In this document: piece by piece, positions 17,514-26,512 of the stretch
How positions within the stretch are numbered: the stretch's first letter is position 1
How the letters are laid out: every line of letters starts with the position of its first letter
Origin: Ruminococcus sp.
GTDB taxonomy: Bacteria; Bacillota; Clostridia; Oscillospirales; Ruminococcaceae
DNA length: 64,000 bases
Direction of reading: 5' to 3'
Assembly: GCA_021202895.1 (NCBI GenBank)
Contig: JAJQCE010000005.1
Span: 17,489-81,488, forward strand
The notes under the pieces: generated by a model
What the model was told of the DNA's origin: nothing
The model's input: only the letters and a program-made list of their open reading frames with translations
The model's database searches: none
Position numbers and translations under genes: made by a program

Positions 17514-17993
17514 GTGAGAGATTTGTCGGATAAAAACATCAAAGATGGTTCATTTAAATCAAAAAAGCGTAGCATAAGAGAGGGAGCTTTTCTTTTGTAT
17601 TTTGAAAAGCTTTTTCGTGATGACGGTATAGATGAAATATACAGTGCGTTTGTTGAAGCGGACAGCTCAGACGGAGAGCTTGAAATAACGCAGGAATCTG
17701 TTGCGCTTGCAAAAGCTGTAGAGAGCTGCGAGAGCGAGCTTGACGAGATTATTTCACGCTTTTCAAAGAAGAGAGCTATAAGCCGAATTCCAAAAATTAA
17801 CCTTGCTCTGCTCAGGCTGTCGCTTTATGAAGCGGTTTATGTAGAAAGCGTTCCTGAAAATGTAGCGATAAGCGAGGCTGTAGCGCTTGCGCAGAAGTAT
17901 ACCTATGACAGCGATGTTGGTTTTATAAATGGAGTTTTAGGTTCATATTCACGGTCTGAAAAGGGCGATGGTGATGATACAGAAAGCGAATAG
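17514..17993 (+). CDS. nusB: Transcription antitermination factor NusB
   Basis: NusB works in rRNA antitermination with NusE and NusA. The helical 159-residue protein carries the family pattern (REGAFLLYFEKLF near the start, RIPKINLALLRLSLYEAVY and VPENVAISEAVALAQKY). The start is uncertain: GTG 17514 sits directly on its own purine stretch, while TTG 17523 has GAAGTGAG at a short distance. It heads a tightly packed operon running through recN. Confidence 0.92.
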   Translation: MRDLSDKNIKDGSFKSKKRSIREGAFLLYFEKLFRDDGIDEIYSAFVEADSSDGELEITQESVALAKAVESCESELDEIISRFSKKRAISRIPKINLALLRLSLYEAVYVESVPENVAISEAVALAQKYTYDSDVGFINGVLGSYSRSEKGDGDDTESE

Positions 17994-18009
17994 GAAGGGT
18001 ACAGATTAA

Positions 18010-19290
18010 ATGTCGGCGATAATCAGCGTTTCACAACTTAACAGGTACATAGCGTTAAAGCTTGGCGGAGATCTCAAGCTTAAGAGCATTACGGTAAGAG
18101 GCGAGCTTTCGGATTTTAAGCTTCATTACAAATCGGGTCACGCATACTTTGAGCTTAAGGACGAAAGCTCTGTTATAAAGGGTGTTATGTTTTCACGTCA
18201 GGCGTCACGTTTGAATTTTACTCCTAAATCTGGGATGAGTGTGCTTTGTTCGGGAAGCATTGAGGTTTACGAGCCGAACGGAGCTTATCAGATAATTGCG
18301 ACAGAGCTTATCCCTACAGGTCTTGGGGCGCAGCTTGCACAGCTTAACGCTTTAAAGGAAAGGCTTGCGGCTCAGGGCGTTTTTGCGCAGGAGCGAAAAA
18401 AAGCTTTGCCGAAGCTGCCGAGAAAAATAGCTGTTGTAACCTCCTTAGGAGCAGCCGCCTTGCAGGACGTAATCAAGATTTTAAAGCAGCGTTATCCTAT
18501 AGGAGAGGTTGAGGTTTTTGCGGCGCAGGTTCAGGGCGAAAGGGCGCACATCACAATTGCGCAGGCTCTTGAAGAAGCGGACAAAAGCGGTGCGGACGTT
18601 ATAATTTTAACCAGAGGCGGAGGCTCGTATATAGATCTTGCGCCGTTTAACACAGAGCAGGCAGTGCTTGCGGTAGCAAATTGCAAAACGCCGATAATAA
18701 GCGCGGTAGGGCATGAAACGGACACTACCCTTGTAGATTATGCTGCGGACGAGCGGCAGCCTACTCCATCAGCGGCGGCTCAGTGCTGCGCTGTTGAAAT
18801 TGAATCGCTGATAAATGCGGCGGAGGATATGGACGCTAGGATATGCAGAGCTTTTGAAAATGGAATTTCAAGGAGCAAAGAGCGGCTTTTCAAGCTTGAC
18901 GCAAGGGTTAAGCTTTGCTCTCCCGATTCGGGCATCAAGCGTTCACAGGACGCTTTGACGGCGATTTCAAAAAGGCTTGACTTAGCATATGTTGCGAATA
19001 TTTCAAGGGGATTTGCGGAGATTAAAAGGCTTGACGGTATAATTTATGGAGCGGCAAAGACGGCGGCTGAAAGCAGACTGGTGCAGCTTGAAAGGGCTTC
19101 GGCTCAGATTGAAGCTATGAATCCGTACAAGGTTTTGGAACGGGGATATGCGATTGCGCTTAAGGACGGCTCGGCAGTATACAGCTCTGACAGGATTAAG
19201 ACAGACGACAGGCTGACGATTAGATTTAACAGATTTGATATAAGAGTAAGGGTTGAAGAAATATTTGACGAAAATAAAGGAGAGAGATAA
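18010..19290 (+). CDS. xseA: Exodeoxyribonuclease VII large subunit
   Basis: This is the catalytic subunit of ExoVII, which degrades single-stranded DNA from both ends. The 426-residue protein has the N-terminal OB fold (SVSQLNRYIALKL, GHAYFELKDESSVIKGVMF), the nuclease core (PRKIAVVTSLGAAALQDVI, RGGGSYIDLAPFN, VGHETDTTLVDYAAD) and a long coiled-coil C-terminal part. Its stop abuts the xseB start with no gap, so the two subunits are made together. Confidence 0.95.
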   Translation: MSAIISVSQLNRYIALKLGGDLKLKSITVRGELSDFKLHYKSGHAYFELKDESSVIKGVMFSRQASRLNFTPKSGMSVLCSGSIEVYEPNGAYQIIATELIPTGLGAQLAQLNALKERLAAQGVFAQERKKALPKLPRKIAVVTSLGAAALQDVIKILKQRYPIGEVEVFAAQVQGERAHITIAQALEEADKSGADVIILTRGGGSYIDLAPFNTEQAVLAVANCKTPIISAVGHETDTTLVDYAADERQPTPSAAAQCCAVEIESLINAAEDMDARICRAFENGISRSKERLFKLDARVKLCSPDSGIKRSQDALTAISKRLDLAYVANISRGFAEIKRLDGIIYGAAKTAAESRLVQLERASAQIEAMNPYKVLERGYAIALKDGSAVYSSDRIKTDDRLTIRFNRFDIRVRVEEIFDENKGER

Positions 19291-19512
19291 ATGAGTGAAG
19301 AATCAAACAAGGTTGTAAATTATGAAAAGTCGATGGAACGGCTTGAAGAGATAGCACAGAAGCTTGAGAGCGGAAAGCTGCCGCTTGATGAGTCGATTGA
19401 GCTTTACAAAGAGGGAAAGAAGCTTTCGGCGGACTGCAAACGTGCGCTTGAGGAGGCTCAGCTTACTGTGAAGTATTATGAGCAAGAGCAGGAGAAAAAA
19501 GTAAATGAATGA
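19291..19512 (+). CDS. xseB: Exodeoxyribonuclease VII small subunit
   Basis: The 73-residue small subunit of ExoVII, a helical hairpin that binds the coiled coil of XseA. The signature YEKSMERLEEIAQKLESGKL followed by PLDESIELYKEGKKL is complete. AAAGGAGAGAG ahead of the ATG lies in the last codons of xseA. It overlaps ispA by eight bases. Confidence 0.95.
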   Translation: MSEESNKVVNYEKSMERLEEIAQKLESGKLPLDESIELYKEGKKLSADCKRALEEAQLTVKYYEQEQEKKVNE

Positions 19513-20395
19513 AAATTCACAGATGACGCTTGAGGTTTACTGCAAAAATATAAACGACGCTTTGAAAAGGCTTGTGCGCAACAAGCTGCCTTTGAGAGAA
19601 AGCGTATGCGAGGCTATGGAGTATTCGCTCATGGCAGGCGGAAAAAGGCTCAGACCGATTTTAATGATGGAATTTTGCAGAATGTGCGGAGGTAATGCCG
19701 CTCAGATTCTGGAGGTCGCCTGCTCAATTGAGCTTGTTCACACATTTTCGCTTATACATGATGATTTGCCCTGCATGGACGATGATGATTACCGTAGGGG
19801 CAGACCCAGCTGCCACAAGAAATTCGGCGAAGCAACTGCACTTTTGGCAGGAGATGCGCTCAACACGCTTGCGTTTGAGGTTATTTCAGATGCGGCTATG
19901 AACGAGGTAATTTCTGCAAAAAACGCAGTGATGATAAGCTCTGTGCTGTCAAAGGCGATCGGTGCTGATGGAATGATAGGTGGACAGATTATAGATATTG
20001 AGTCTGAGGGAAAGGATATTTCTCTTGAACAGCTTGAGCTTTTGCAGAGTTTTAAAACGGGAGCTTTGATTGAGGCGGCTTGCGTGATGGGCGTTATTCT
20101 TGCTGAAAAATATCAAAAAATCACAGCGGCGGCTGAATATGCGCAGGCTTTAGGCAGAGCTTTTCAGATAGTCGATGATATTCTTGATGTCACGGGCTCT
20201 TTTGAGGAGCTTGGAAAGCCGATAGGCAGCGACAGCGAGCAGAGTAAATGCACATTTGTCACGGCTCTGGGGCTTGAGGGCGCACAGTGCGAGGCGGACA
20301 GGCTTACAGAGCAGGCGCTGCTGACGCTTAAGCAGTTTGACGACTGCGAGTTTTTGACCGATTTGACGCAGAGCCTTTTGCACAGGCGCAGCTAG
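19505..20395 (+). CDS. ispA: Polyprenyl synthetase (geranyl/farnesyl diphosphate synthase)
   Basis: A 296-residue class I trans-prenyltransferase that builds short isoprenoid diphosphates. GGKRLRPIL is followed by the first Asp-rich motif DDLPCMDDDDYRRGRPS and the second DDILD (about residue 224). Placement between xseB and dxs is the classic Firmicute arrangement and ties it to the MEP isoprenoid pathway. AGCAGGAG lies upstream of the ATG, inside xseB. Confidence 0.94.
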   Translation: MNENSQMTLEVYCKNINDALKRLVRNKLPLRESVCEAMEYSLMAGGKRLRPILMMEFCRMCGGNAAQILEVACSIELVHTFSLIHDDLPCMDDDDYRRGRPSCHKKFGEATALLAGDALNTLAFEVISDAAMNEVISAKNAVMISSVLSKAIGADGMIGGQIIDIESEGKDISLEQLELLQSFKTGALIEAACVMGVILAEKYQKITAAAEYAQALGRAFQIVDDILDVTGSFEELGKPIGSDSEQSKCTFVTALGLEGAQCEADRLTEQALLTLKQFDDCEFLTDLTQSLLHRRS

Positions 20396-20423
20396 GATAA
20401 AAATATATCAGGAGTCTTTATAA

Positions 20424-22268
20424 ATGGGTAACAAAAAATTTAATTTAGCAAAAATGAACCTGCCTGATGATTTGAGAAAGCTTTCGTTAAGCGACTGCAA
20501 TTTGCTTGCGGAGCAGATAAGGAGAAGGCTTATAAAAACCGTTTCAAAAAACGGCGGACATCTAGCTTCAAATCTGGGCACGGTTGAACTTACTATAGCA
20601 ATACACAGAGTTTTTAAATCCCCAGAGGATAAAATAGTATGGGACGTAGGACATCAGGCTTACACGCACAAGCTTCTTACCGACAGAGCCGAACGCTTTT
20701 CAACTATCAGAACTGATGGCGGCATAAGCGGCTTTTTAAGACCTGACGAGTCGGAGCATGACGCATTTATAAGCGGTCACAGCTCAACATCTGTTTCAGC
20801 GGCACTTGGAATAGCGACTGCAATGCGGCTTAAGAACGACCCTCACCATGCTGTGGCGGTGTTAGGTGACGGCGCATTTACAGGCGGAGAAATTTACGAG
20901 GGGCTTAATAATGCGGGAAAGAGCAACGTGAGGCTTGTTATCATTATAAATTATAACGAGATGAGCATTTCGGAAAATGTGGGAGCGGTAGCGAAGTATC
21001 TTTCCACCATGCGCACTAAGGAATCCTATATGAAAACCAAGACGGCGGTGGAAAAGGTTCTCGATAAAACTCCCGTTGTCGGAAAGCCTATAAAAAACGT
21101 TGTGCGCTCGTCAAAGAATGCGTTTAAGGAAATGCTGCTTCACAGTACTATGTTTGAGGATTTAGGCTTTGAGTTTGTAGGTCCTCTTGACGGACACAAT
21201 ATCGCCGAGCTTGAGGCGGGACTGAAAGCGGCAAAGTCGATGGATGCTCCGACAATTGTAGTTGTAAACACAATTAAAGGACACGGCTATCCCCCTGCGG
21301 AGGCTAATCCTAATAAATATCATGGGGTAGGCTCCTTTGAAATTTCAACGGGGAATCCTGACGTAGTGGCTGCCGACAGCTTTTCAAGCGTGTTTGGAAA
21401 AAAGCTGCTTGATATGTCTTATGACAATGAAAAAATCTGCGCCGTTACTGCGGCTATGGAGTTTGGTACGGGCTTGCAGCATTTTCATGCCGCTCTTCCC
21501 GAACGCTTCTTTGATGTGGGAATTGCGGAGGAACACGCAGTTACATTCTGCGCAGGGCTTTCGTCTATGGGAATGATACCTGTCTTTGCAGTTTACTCTA
21601 CTTTTTTGCAAAGAGGCTATGATCAGCTTCTGCATGATTTAGCGATTATGAACACTCATGCAGTGATAGGCGTTGACAGAGCAGGCATTGTCGGAGAGGA
21701 CGGAGAAACCCATCAGGGAATTTTCGATATACCTTTTTTAACTACCATTCCTAATGTGAATATATATTCGCCGTCAAGCTATTCGGAGCTTGAGGAATGC
21801 CTTGAGAGAGCAATTAACGGCGAGGGAATATGCGCAGTTCGCTATCCGAGAGGCTCTGACAAGATAAGAGATGACGAAAAATATGTGGATTTTAAATATC
21901 AAAAAAACGGCTCAAGAGTTTTGGCTGTGACCTATGGACGGCTTTATGGAAATCTTTTGGAAGCTGAAAAAAGTGTTGAAGAGCATGGAGAGGATTTTGA
22001 TATTTTAAGCCCTGTAAAGATTTTTCCGATAGATGAAAAAATAATTGAGGTAATGAAAAGCTATGACAGGGTTTTTGTATTTGAGGAATGTTATAAATAC
22101 GGAAGTATGGGAGAAAAATATTCCTCATTGACGCAAAATTGTGAGTGCGTTTCGATTGACGGCTTTGTCAGACACGGCAGGATGGATAATCTGCTTGATG
22201 AGTACGGACTTAGCTCACAGAAAATGGCTGAGAGGATTTTGAATTATTTTGAAAACGACAAGACTTGA
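20424..22268 (+). CDS. dxs: 1-deoxy-D-xylulose-5-phosphate synthase
   Basis: Dxs condenses pyruvate and glyceraldehyde-3-phosphate in the first step of the MEP isoprenoid pathway. The 614-residue protein has HLASNLGTVELTIAIH, the TPP-binding GDGAFTGGEIYEGLNNAG, the central FDVGIAEEHAVTFCAG and the C-terminal transketolase-like domain. Length is normal. It sits directly after ispA and shares bases with tlyA. Confidence 0.96.
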   Translation: MGNKKFNLAKMNLPDDLRKLSLSDCNLLAEQIRRRLIKTVSKNGGHLASNLGTVELTIAIHRVFKSPEDKIVWDVGHQAYTHKLLTDRAERFSTIRTDGGISGFLRPDESEHDAFISGHSSTSVSAALGIATAMRLKNDPHHAVAVLGDGAFTGGEIYEGLNNAGKSNVRLVIIINYNEMSISENVGAVAKYLSTMRTKESYMKTKTAVEKVLDKTPVVGKPIKNVVRSSKNAFKEMLLHSTMFEDLGFEFVGPLDGHNIAELEAGLKAAKSMDAPTIVVVNTIKGHGYPPAEANPNKYHGVGSFEISTGNPDVVAADSFSSVFGKKLLDMSYDNEKICAVTAAMEFGTGLQHFHAALPERFFDVGIAEEHAVTFCAGLSSMGMIPVFAVYSTFLQRGYDQLLHDLAIMNTHAVIGVDRAGIVGEDGETHQGIFDIPFLTTIPNVNIYSPSSYSELEECLERAINGEGICAVRYPRGSDKIRDDEKYVDFKYQKNGSRVLAVTYGRLYGNLLEAEKSVEEHGEDFDILSPVKIFPIDEKIIEVMKSYDRVFVFEECYKYGSMGEKYSSLTQNCECVSIDGFVRHGRMDNLLDEYGLSSQKMAERILNYFENDKT

Positions 22269-23034
22269 TGTCTTTTTAACGCAAAGCGGACTTGCTTCAA
22301 GCCGTGAAAGAGCAAGGCGGCTTATAAACGAGGGTAAGGTTTCGGTTGACGGAAACAGCAAAGTCAAGCCGTCGCTTTTGGTGAGCGGCAGTGAAAATAT
22401 TGCTCTTGAAAATGAAAAATATGTCGGCAGGGGAGCCTACAAGCTTTTAGGAGCGTTTGACGCCTTTAATATTGATGTAAGCGGCAGGATCTGTGCGGAT
22501 ATAGGAGCGTCTACAGGCGGCTTTACGCAGGTTCTTCTGGAAAAGGGCGCAAAAATGGTATACGCAGTTGACGTCGGTCACGGACAGCTTGCAGAGGAGC
22601 TTTTGAAGGATAATAGGGTCATAAACTGCGAGGGAATAAACGCCAGAAATATCAGCAAGGATTTTTTTGAGATAAAGCCTGAATTTGTTTGTTGTGACGT
22701 TTCGTTTATTTCGCTCAAAAGCGTTTTGCCCGCGGTAGCTTCAGCGGCTGAGGAGAACGCAGAGCTTGTGACGCTGATAAAGCCGCAGTTTGAGCAGTCA
22801 AAGCCTGTGCGCAACAAAAACGGCATTGTAAAGGACAAAAATATTCACGTCAGAATTGTTGAGGATATGGCTGAATTTTTTTTATCGTCAGGGCTAGCTC
22901 TGAAAGGACTTGCACCTTCTCCCATATCAGGCGGAGACGGCAACAGGGAGTATTTAGCTTATTTGAAAAAATCAGGTGTATCATCAGCGCAGATTGATTT
23001 CAAAAGCGTAGTAAACAGAGCGTTTGAACAGTAA
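22249..23034 (+). CDS. tlyA: TlyA family 2'-O-methyltransferase / hemolysin A-like protein
   Basis: The 261-residue protein joins an N-terminal S4 domain (RLDVFLTQSGLASSRERARR) to an FtsJ/RrmJ-type SAM methyltransferase domain (ADIGASTGGFTQVLLEKGA). TlyA methylates riboses in 16S and 23S rRNA in some bacteria; the exact role in Firmicutes is less certain. The only sensible start is TTG 22249, inside the end of dxs, with AGAGGATTT upstream. Confidence 0.92.
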   Translation: MKTTRLDVFLTQSGLASSRERARRLINEGKVSVDGNSKVKPSLLVSGSENIALENEKYVGRGAYKLLGAFDAFNIDVSGRICADIGASTGGFTQVLLEKGAKMVYAVDVGHGQLAEELLKDNRVINCEGINARNISKDFFEIKPEFVCCDVSFISLKSVLPAVASAAEENAELVTLIKPQFEQSKPVRNKNGIVKDKNIHVRIVEDMAEFFLSSGLALKGLAPSPISGGDGNREYLAYLKKSGVSSAQIDFKSVVNRAFEQ

Positions 23035-23065
23035 AAGCAACATTTGTAAAAGTGAGGGAATTGGT

Positions 23066-23935
23066 ATGAGGGTCTTTATTTATCCTAATCTTTTAAAAAC
23101 TAACAGTCTTCGCTGTGCCGAGCAGGCTTGCGGGATTCTTCTGGAAGAGGACTGCGAAATTTATATGGAGGAAAGCTACAAGGAAAGCTTCGGCGAGATG
23201 TTTTCGATAAAGTATTTCACTCTTGAAGAGTGCGTTGAAGGCTGTGACGTAATTATAGTTACAGGCGGCGACGGAACTATCTTGCGCTGTTCGTCGGCGG
23301 CAGCGAGATACGGCAAGCCGATTTTAGGAATAAACTGCGGCACTCTGGGCTTCATGGCATCGCTTGAGGCTGACGATCTGGACAAGCTCAGGCTTTTGTG
23401 CAGAGGCGAGTATACTGTCACCGAAAGAATGAGGCTTTCGGTTAAGGTTAAGTGTGAAAGTGGAGAAGAGATTTGTGCGGACGCACTTAACGATGTGGTT
23501 TTGATAAAGGGTGAAAATTGCAGGATAGCGGATTTTGAGGTTTCAAAATCGGGGAGCATAGTTTCCTCTCTTAGAGCGGACGGAGTTATCTTTTCAACGG
23601 CGACAGGAGCTACGGCATATTCGCTTTCGGCAGGAGGCCCTATTATTGAGCCTGACATGGAGTGTATAGAGTTTTCACAGATTTGCGCTCATTCGCTTTT
23701 CGCAAGGACGATAGTATTTTCGCCCGATTCGCATATTTCGGTGCGGTGTCGGTTTAAGCATGACGCATACGCTTTGCTTTCGGCGGACGGAATACAGACT
23801 GCGAAAATTACCGATAGGGATATAGTGAAGATAGAGCGTTCAAAAATCACTACAAAGATAATAGACCTTACCGCAGGAAGCTTTTTCCCCACGGTAAACA
23901 GGAAGCTTATGATTCCGCTTAAGGATACGGAATGA
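23066..23935 (+). CDS. nadK: NAD kinase
   Basis: NadK phosphorylates NAD to NADP. The 289-residue protein has the GGDGTILR catalytic motif (about residue 73), NCGTLGFMA, and TATGATAYSLSAGGPI in the substrate pocket. ATG 23066 with GTGAGGGAA upstream is preferred to an earlier in-frame ATG inside the tlyA end. It is the usual neighbour of tlyA and argR in Clostridia. Confidence 0.95.
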   Translation: MRVFIYPNLLKTNSLRCAEQACGILLEEDCEIYMEESYKESFGEMFSIKYFTLEECVEGCDVIIVTGGDGTILRCSSAAARYGKPILGINCGTLGFMASLEADDLDKLRLLCRGEYTVTERMRLSVKVKCESGEEICADALNDVVLIKGENCRIADFEVSKSGSIVSSLRADGVIFSTATGATAYSLSAGGPIIEPDMECIEFSQICAHSLFARTIVFSPDSHISVRCRFKHDAYALLSADGIQTAKITDRDIVKIERSKITTKIIDLTAGSFFPTVNRKLMIPLKDTE

Positions 23936-23959
23936 ATAGATGAACCAAGGAGCAGTGAA

Positions 23960-24439
23960 ATGAAAAACAAGCGTCAGGAGAAGATAATTCAGCTTTGCCT
24001 GAATGAAGATATTCAGACTCAGGAGGAGCTTTGCTCTAAGCTTGCCGCCGCAGGCTTTGAAGTAACGCAGGCTACTGTTTCAAGAGATATAAAGGAGCTT
24101 GCGCTTATAAAGGTAAAGGACGCTTCGGATAAGACGAAATATTCAGTACCGCAGCTTAAGCGTGAGGCTATAGGCGAGGACGGAGCGCAAAGGCTCACGA
24201 TAATTTCAGACAGCGTAAACGATGTTGATTGCGCACAAAACACCGTTGTGGTAAAATGTACGGCGGGAATGGCGCAGGCGGTCTGCACAAAGCTGGATTC
24301 TCTCAACATTCACAATGCAGTAGGAACTATTGCAGGCGACGACACTATATTTGTTCTTATGCGAACCGAAAGGGATGCGCAGCGTCTAGTAAAGGAGCTT
24401 GAAACTATAATCAAAGGCACAAGCGGGGCGGTGAAATAA
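23960..24439 (+). CDS. argR: Arginine repressor ArgR
   Basis: ArgR is a hexameric arginine-sensing regulator. This 159-residue protein has the N-terminal winged helix (QEELCSKLAAAGFEVTQATV, SRDIKELAL) and the C-terminal arginine-binding GTIAGDDTIFVLMR. Its position before recN is conserved in Firmicutes and does not imply that arginine genes are nearby; none are in this window. The stop overlaps the recN start (TAATG). Confidence 0.94.
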   Translation: MKNKRQEKIIQLCLNEDIQTQEELCSKLAAAGFEVTQATVSRDIKELALIKVKDASDKTKYSVPQLKREAIGEDGAQRLTIISDSVNDVDCAQNTVVVKCTAGMAQAVCTKLDSLNIHNAVGTIAGDDTIFVLMRTERDAQRLVKELETIIKGTSGAVK

Positions 24440-26109
24440 TGCTTGAGGAAATTTATATTGAGAATCTGGCGGTTATTGAAAAGGTATGCGTTTCGTTTAC
24501 AGACAATCTGAATGTTTTTACAGGTGAAACTGGAGCTGGAAAATCAATTCTTATAAACGGAATAAATTCGCTTCTGGGTCAGCGTGTTACAAAGGATTTA
24601 GTGCGTACAGGTGCTAAGAAAGCAGTAATTTCAGGCTGCTTTTCGGCTCTTAATTCACAGTGCCTTGAAAAGCTTGACGAGTTAGGGATTGAGCCTGACG
24701 ATGGTAAGCTTTATTTTACAAGGGAAATACGCTCGGACGGCGGCAGCAGCGCACGTATAAATTCCCGACCTGTGAACATATCTGCTATGCGTGAAATCGG
24801 CGAGCTTCTTGTCACTATTCACGGGCAGCATGACAATCAGATACTTCTTTCTCCCGAAAAGCATATTGACATCCTTGACAGCTATGCGGACGCAGAAAAT
24901 ATGGTTGAGCAGTACCGTGCGCTTTTTCATCAGCTTCAGGCACTTTCAAGGAAAATAAGCGCAAGAAAAAAGGAAATGCAGGGCAGACAGCAAAGGTTAG
25001 AGCAGCTTTCTCTGATTATCGAGGAGCTTGAAAAGCTTGACGCAAAGCCTGATGAGGACGAGAAAATTGACGAGGAGCTTTCGGTTATAAAGAATGCGGT
25101 TTTTCTTTCTCAGGCGGCTTATGAAAGCATGGTAATTCTGCGAGGAGACGAGGACTCAGGCGGTGCGGATGAGATTGTAGCTAACGCTATGAAAAAGCTT
25201 GAAGCTTCAACGGATATAATGAAAGACCTTGCCGTTTTGTACGACAGGCTTTCCTCTGTACAGATTGAAATAGAGGATATAGCAGGCGATTTGTCATCGC
25301 TTATAGACAAGCTTGACGCCGACCCTAAACGTTTTGAGCAGCTTAACGTTCGCTCAAAGGAGCTTGAAAATGCAAAGATGAAATACGGACCGACGCTTGA
25401 CGATGTAATTAAGACTCTTAAAAGCGCTAGGGAAGAATATTCAGAGCTTGACGGCGGTGAGGAAAGTATTTCACAAATGATTTCGCAGCAAGCAGAGCTG
25501 CTTAAACAGGTTTCTCTCGAGGCGGCGAAGCTTTCAAAATTTAGAGGAGAAGCGGCAGAGAGATTTGAAAATCAGGTGGCTAAAGAGCTTGAATTTCTAA
25601 ATATGCCGAAGGTGAAAATTGTCGTAAAGATAACGCAGGGAAAGCTCACTCAAAACGGCATGGACAGCGTGGAATTTTTAATATCGGCGAATGTCGGAGA
25701 GGAGCCTAAGCCTATTGCGAAAATCGCTTCGGGCGGCGAGCTTTCAAGGATCATGCTTGCGCTCAAGAGTGTTATAGCCGACAAGGACAGCGTTGACACG
25801 CTCATTTTTGACGAAATAGACACAGGCGTGAGCGGACGTGCTGCGCAAAAAATCGGTATGAAGCTTAAGAGTATTTCAAAGTATCGGCAGGTGCTGTGCG
25901 TTACTCATCTTTCACAGATGGCGGTTATGGCGGATAATCATTTGCTGATTGAAAAGAGAGTTGAGGGAAATCGCACCTTGACAGAGATAACAAGCCTTGA
26001 CTTTGAGCAGCGCAAGCGTGAGATTGCAAGAATTATCGGCGGCAGCTCAATTACAGAGCTTATGCTGAAAAACGCAGAGGAGCTTTTGAAAGAGGCTCAG
26101 TCGCTTTAG
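24439..26109 (+). CDS. recN: DNA repair protein RecN
   Basis: RecN is an SMC-like ATPase recruited early to double-strand breaks. The 556-residue protein has Walker A GETGAGKSILINGINSL (about residue 30), two coiled-coil arms, the ABC signature ASGGELSRIMLALKS and Walker B LIFDEIDTGVSG. Its start overlaps the argR stop by one base. It is the last gene of the nusB-recN run. Confidence 0.96.
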   Translation: MLEEIYIENLAVIEKVCVSFTDNLNVFTGETGAGKSILINGINSLLGQRVTKDLVRTGAKKAVISGCFSALNSQCLEKLDELGIEPDDGKLYFTREIRSDGGSSARINSRPVNISAMREIGELLVTIHGQHDNQILLSPEKHIDILDSYADAENMVEQYRALFHQLQALSRKISARKKEMQGRQQRLEQLSLIIEELEKLDAKPDEDEKIDEELSVIKNAVFLSQAAYESMVILRGDEDSGGADEIVANAMKKLEASTDIMKDLAVLYDRLSSVQIEIEDIAGDLSSLIDKLDADPKRFEQLNVRSKELENAKMKYGPTLDDVIKTLKSAREEYSELDGGEESISQMISQQAELLKQVSLEAAKLSKFRGEAAERFENQVAKELEFLNMPKVKIVVKITQGKLTQNGMDSVEFLISANVGEEPKPIAKIASGGELSRIMLALKSVIADKDSVDTLIFDEIDTGVSGRAAQKIGMKLKSISKYRQVLCVTHLSQMAVMADNHLLIEKRVEGNRTLTEITSLDFEQRKREIARIIGGSSITELMLKNAEELLKEAQSL

Positions 26110-26181
26110 ATGATAAAATAAGTGAAAAAGGGCAGAATATTTTTATGCGAAAAGCATAATACAAATTACAGGAGATTTTTT

Positions 26182-26490
26182 ATGTCTGTAGTAAATTTAA
26201 CTTGTCAGAATTTTGATGAAGAGGTTTTGAACAGCGAAAGGGAAGTGCTTGTAGACTTCTGGGCGTCATGGTGCGGTCCGTGCAAAATGCTTTCGCCGCT
26301 TGTGGACGAGATCGCCAATGAGTACGCTGACAGTCTTAAGGTTGCAAAGGTGAACGTTGACGAGGAGATGGAGCTTGCCGAAAGGTACGGAGTTTCAAGT
26401 ATTCCAACGCTTATAGCTTTTAAAGACGGCGAGGAAAGAGGACGCAGAGTTGGAGCGGTTGGAAAGCAGACAGTTTTGGACATGATTTGA
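26182..26490 (+). CDS. trxA: Thioredoxin
   Basis: A 102-residue thioredoxin with the redox motif WASWCGPCKM (about residues 26-35) and the cis-proline segment SIPTL. It reduces disulfides in cytoplasmic proteins. The start is ATG 26182 with CAGGAG nine bases upstream. It lies 73 bp after recN and 22 bp before the dehydrogenase homologue, with which it is probably co-transcribed. Confidence 0.94.
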   Translation: MSVVNLTCQNFDEEVLNSEREVLVDFWASWCGPCKMLSPLVDEIANEYADSLKVAKVNVDEEMELAERYGVSSIPTLIAFKDGEERGRRVGAVGKQTVLDMI

Positions 26491-26512
26491 CAAACAAAGA
26501 GGTGAGAAGGGT

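Noticed and set aside
23176..23658. 160-codon minus-strand frame opposite nadK
   Set aside because: It lies wholly inside nadK, is Ser/Thr-rich as expected for an antisense shadow, and has no ribosome site.
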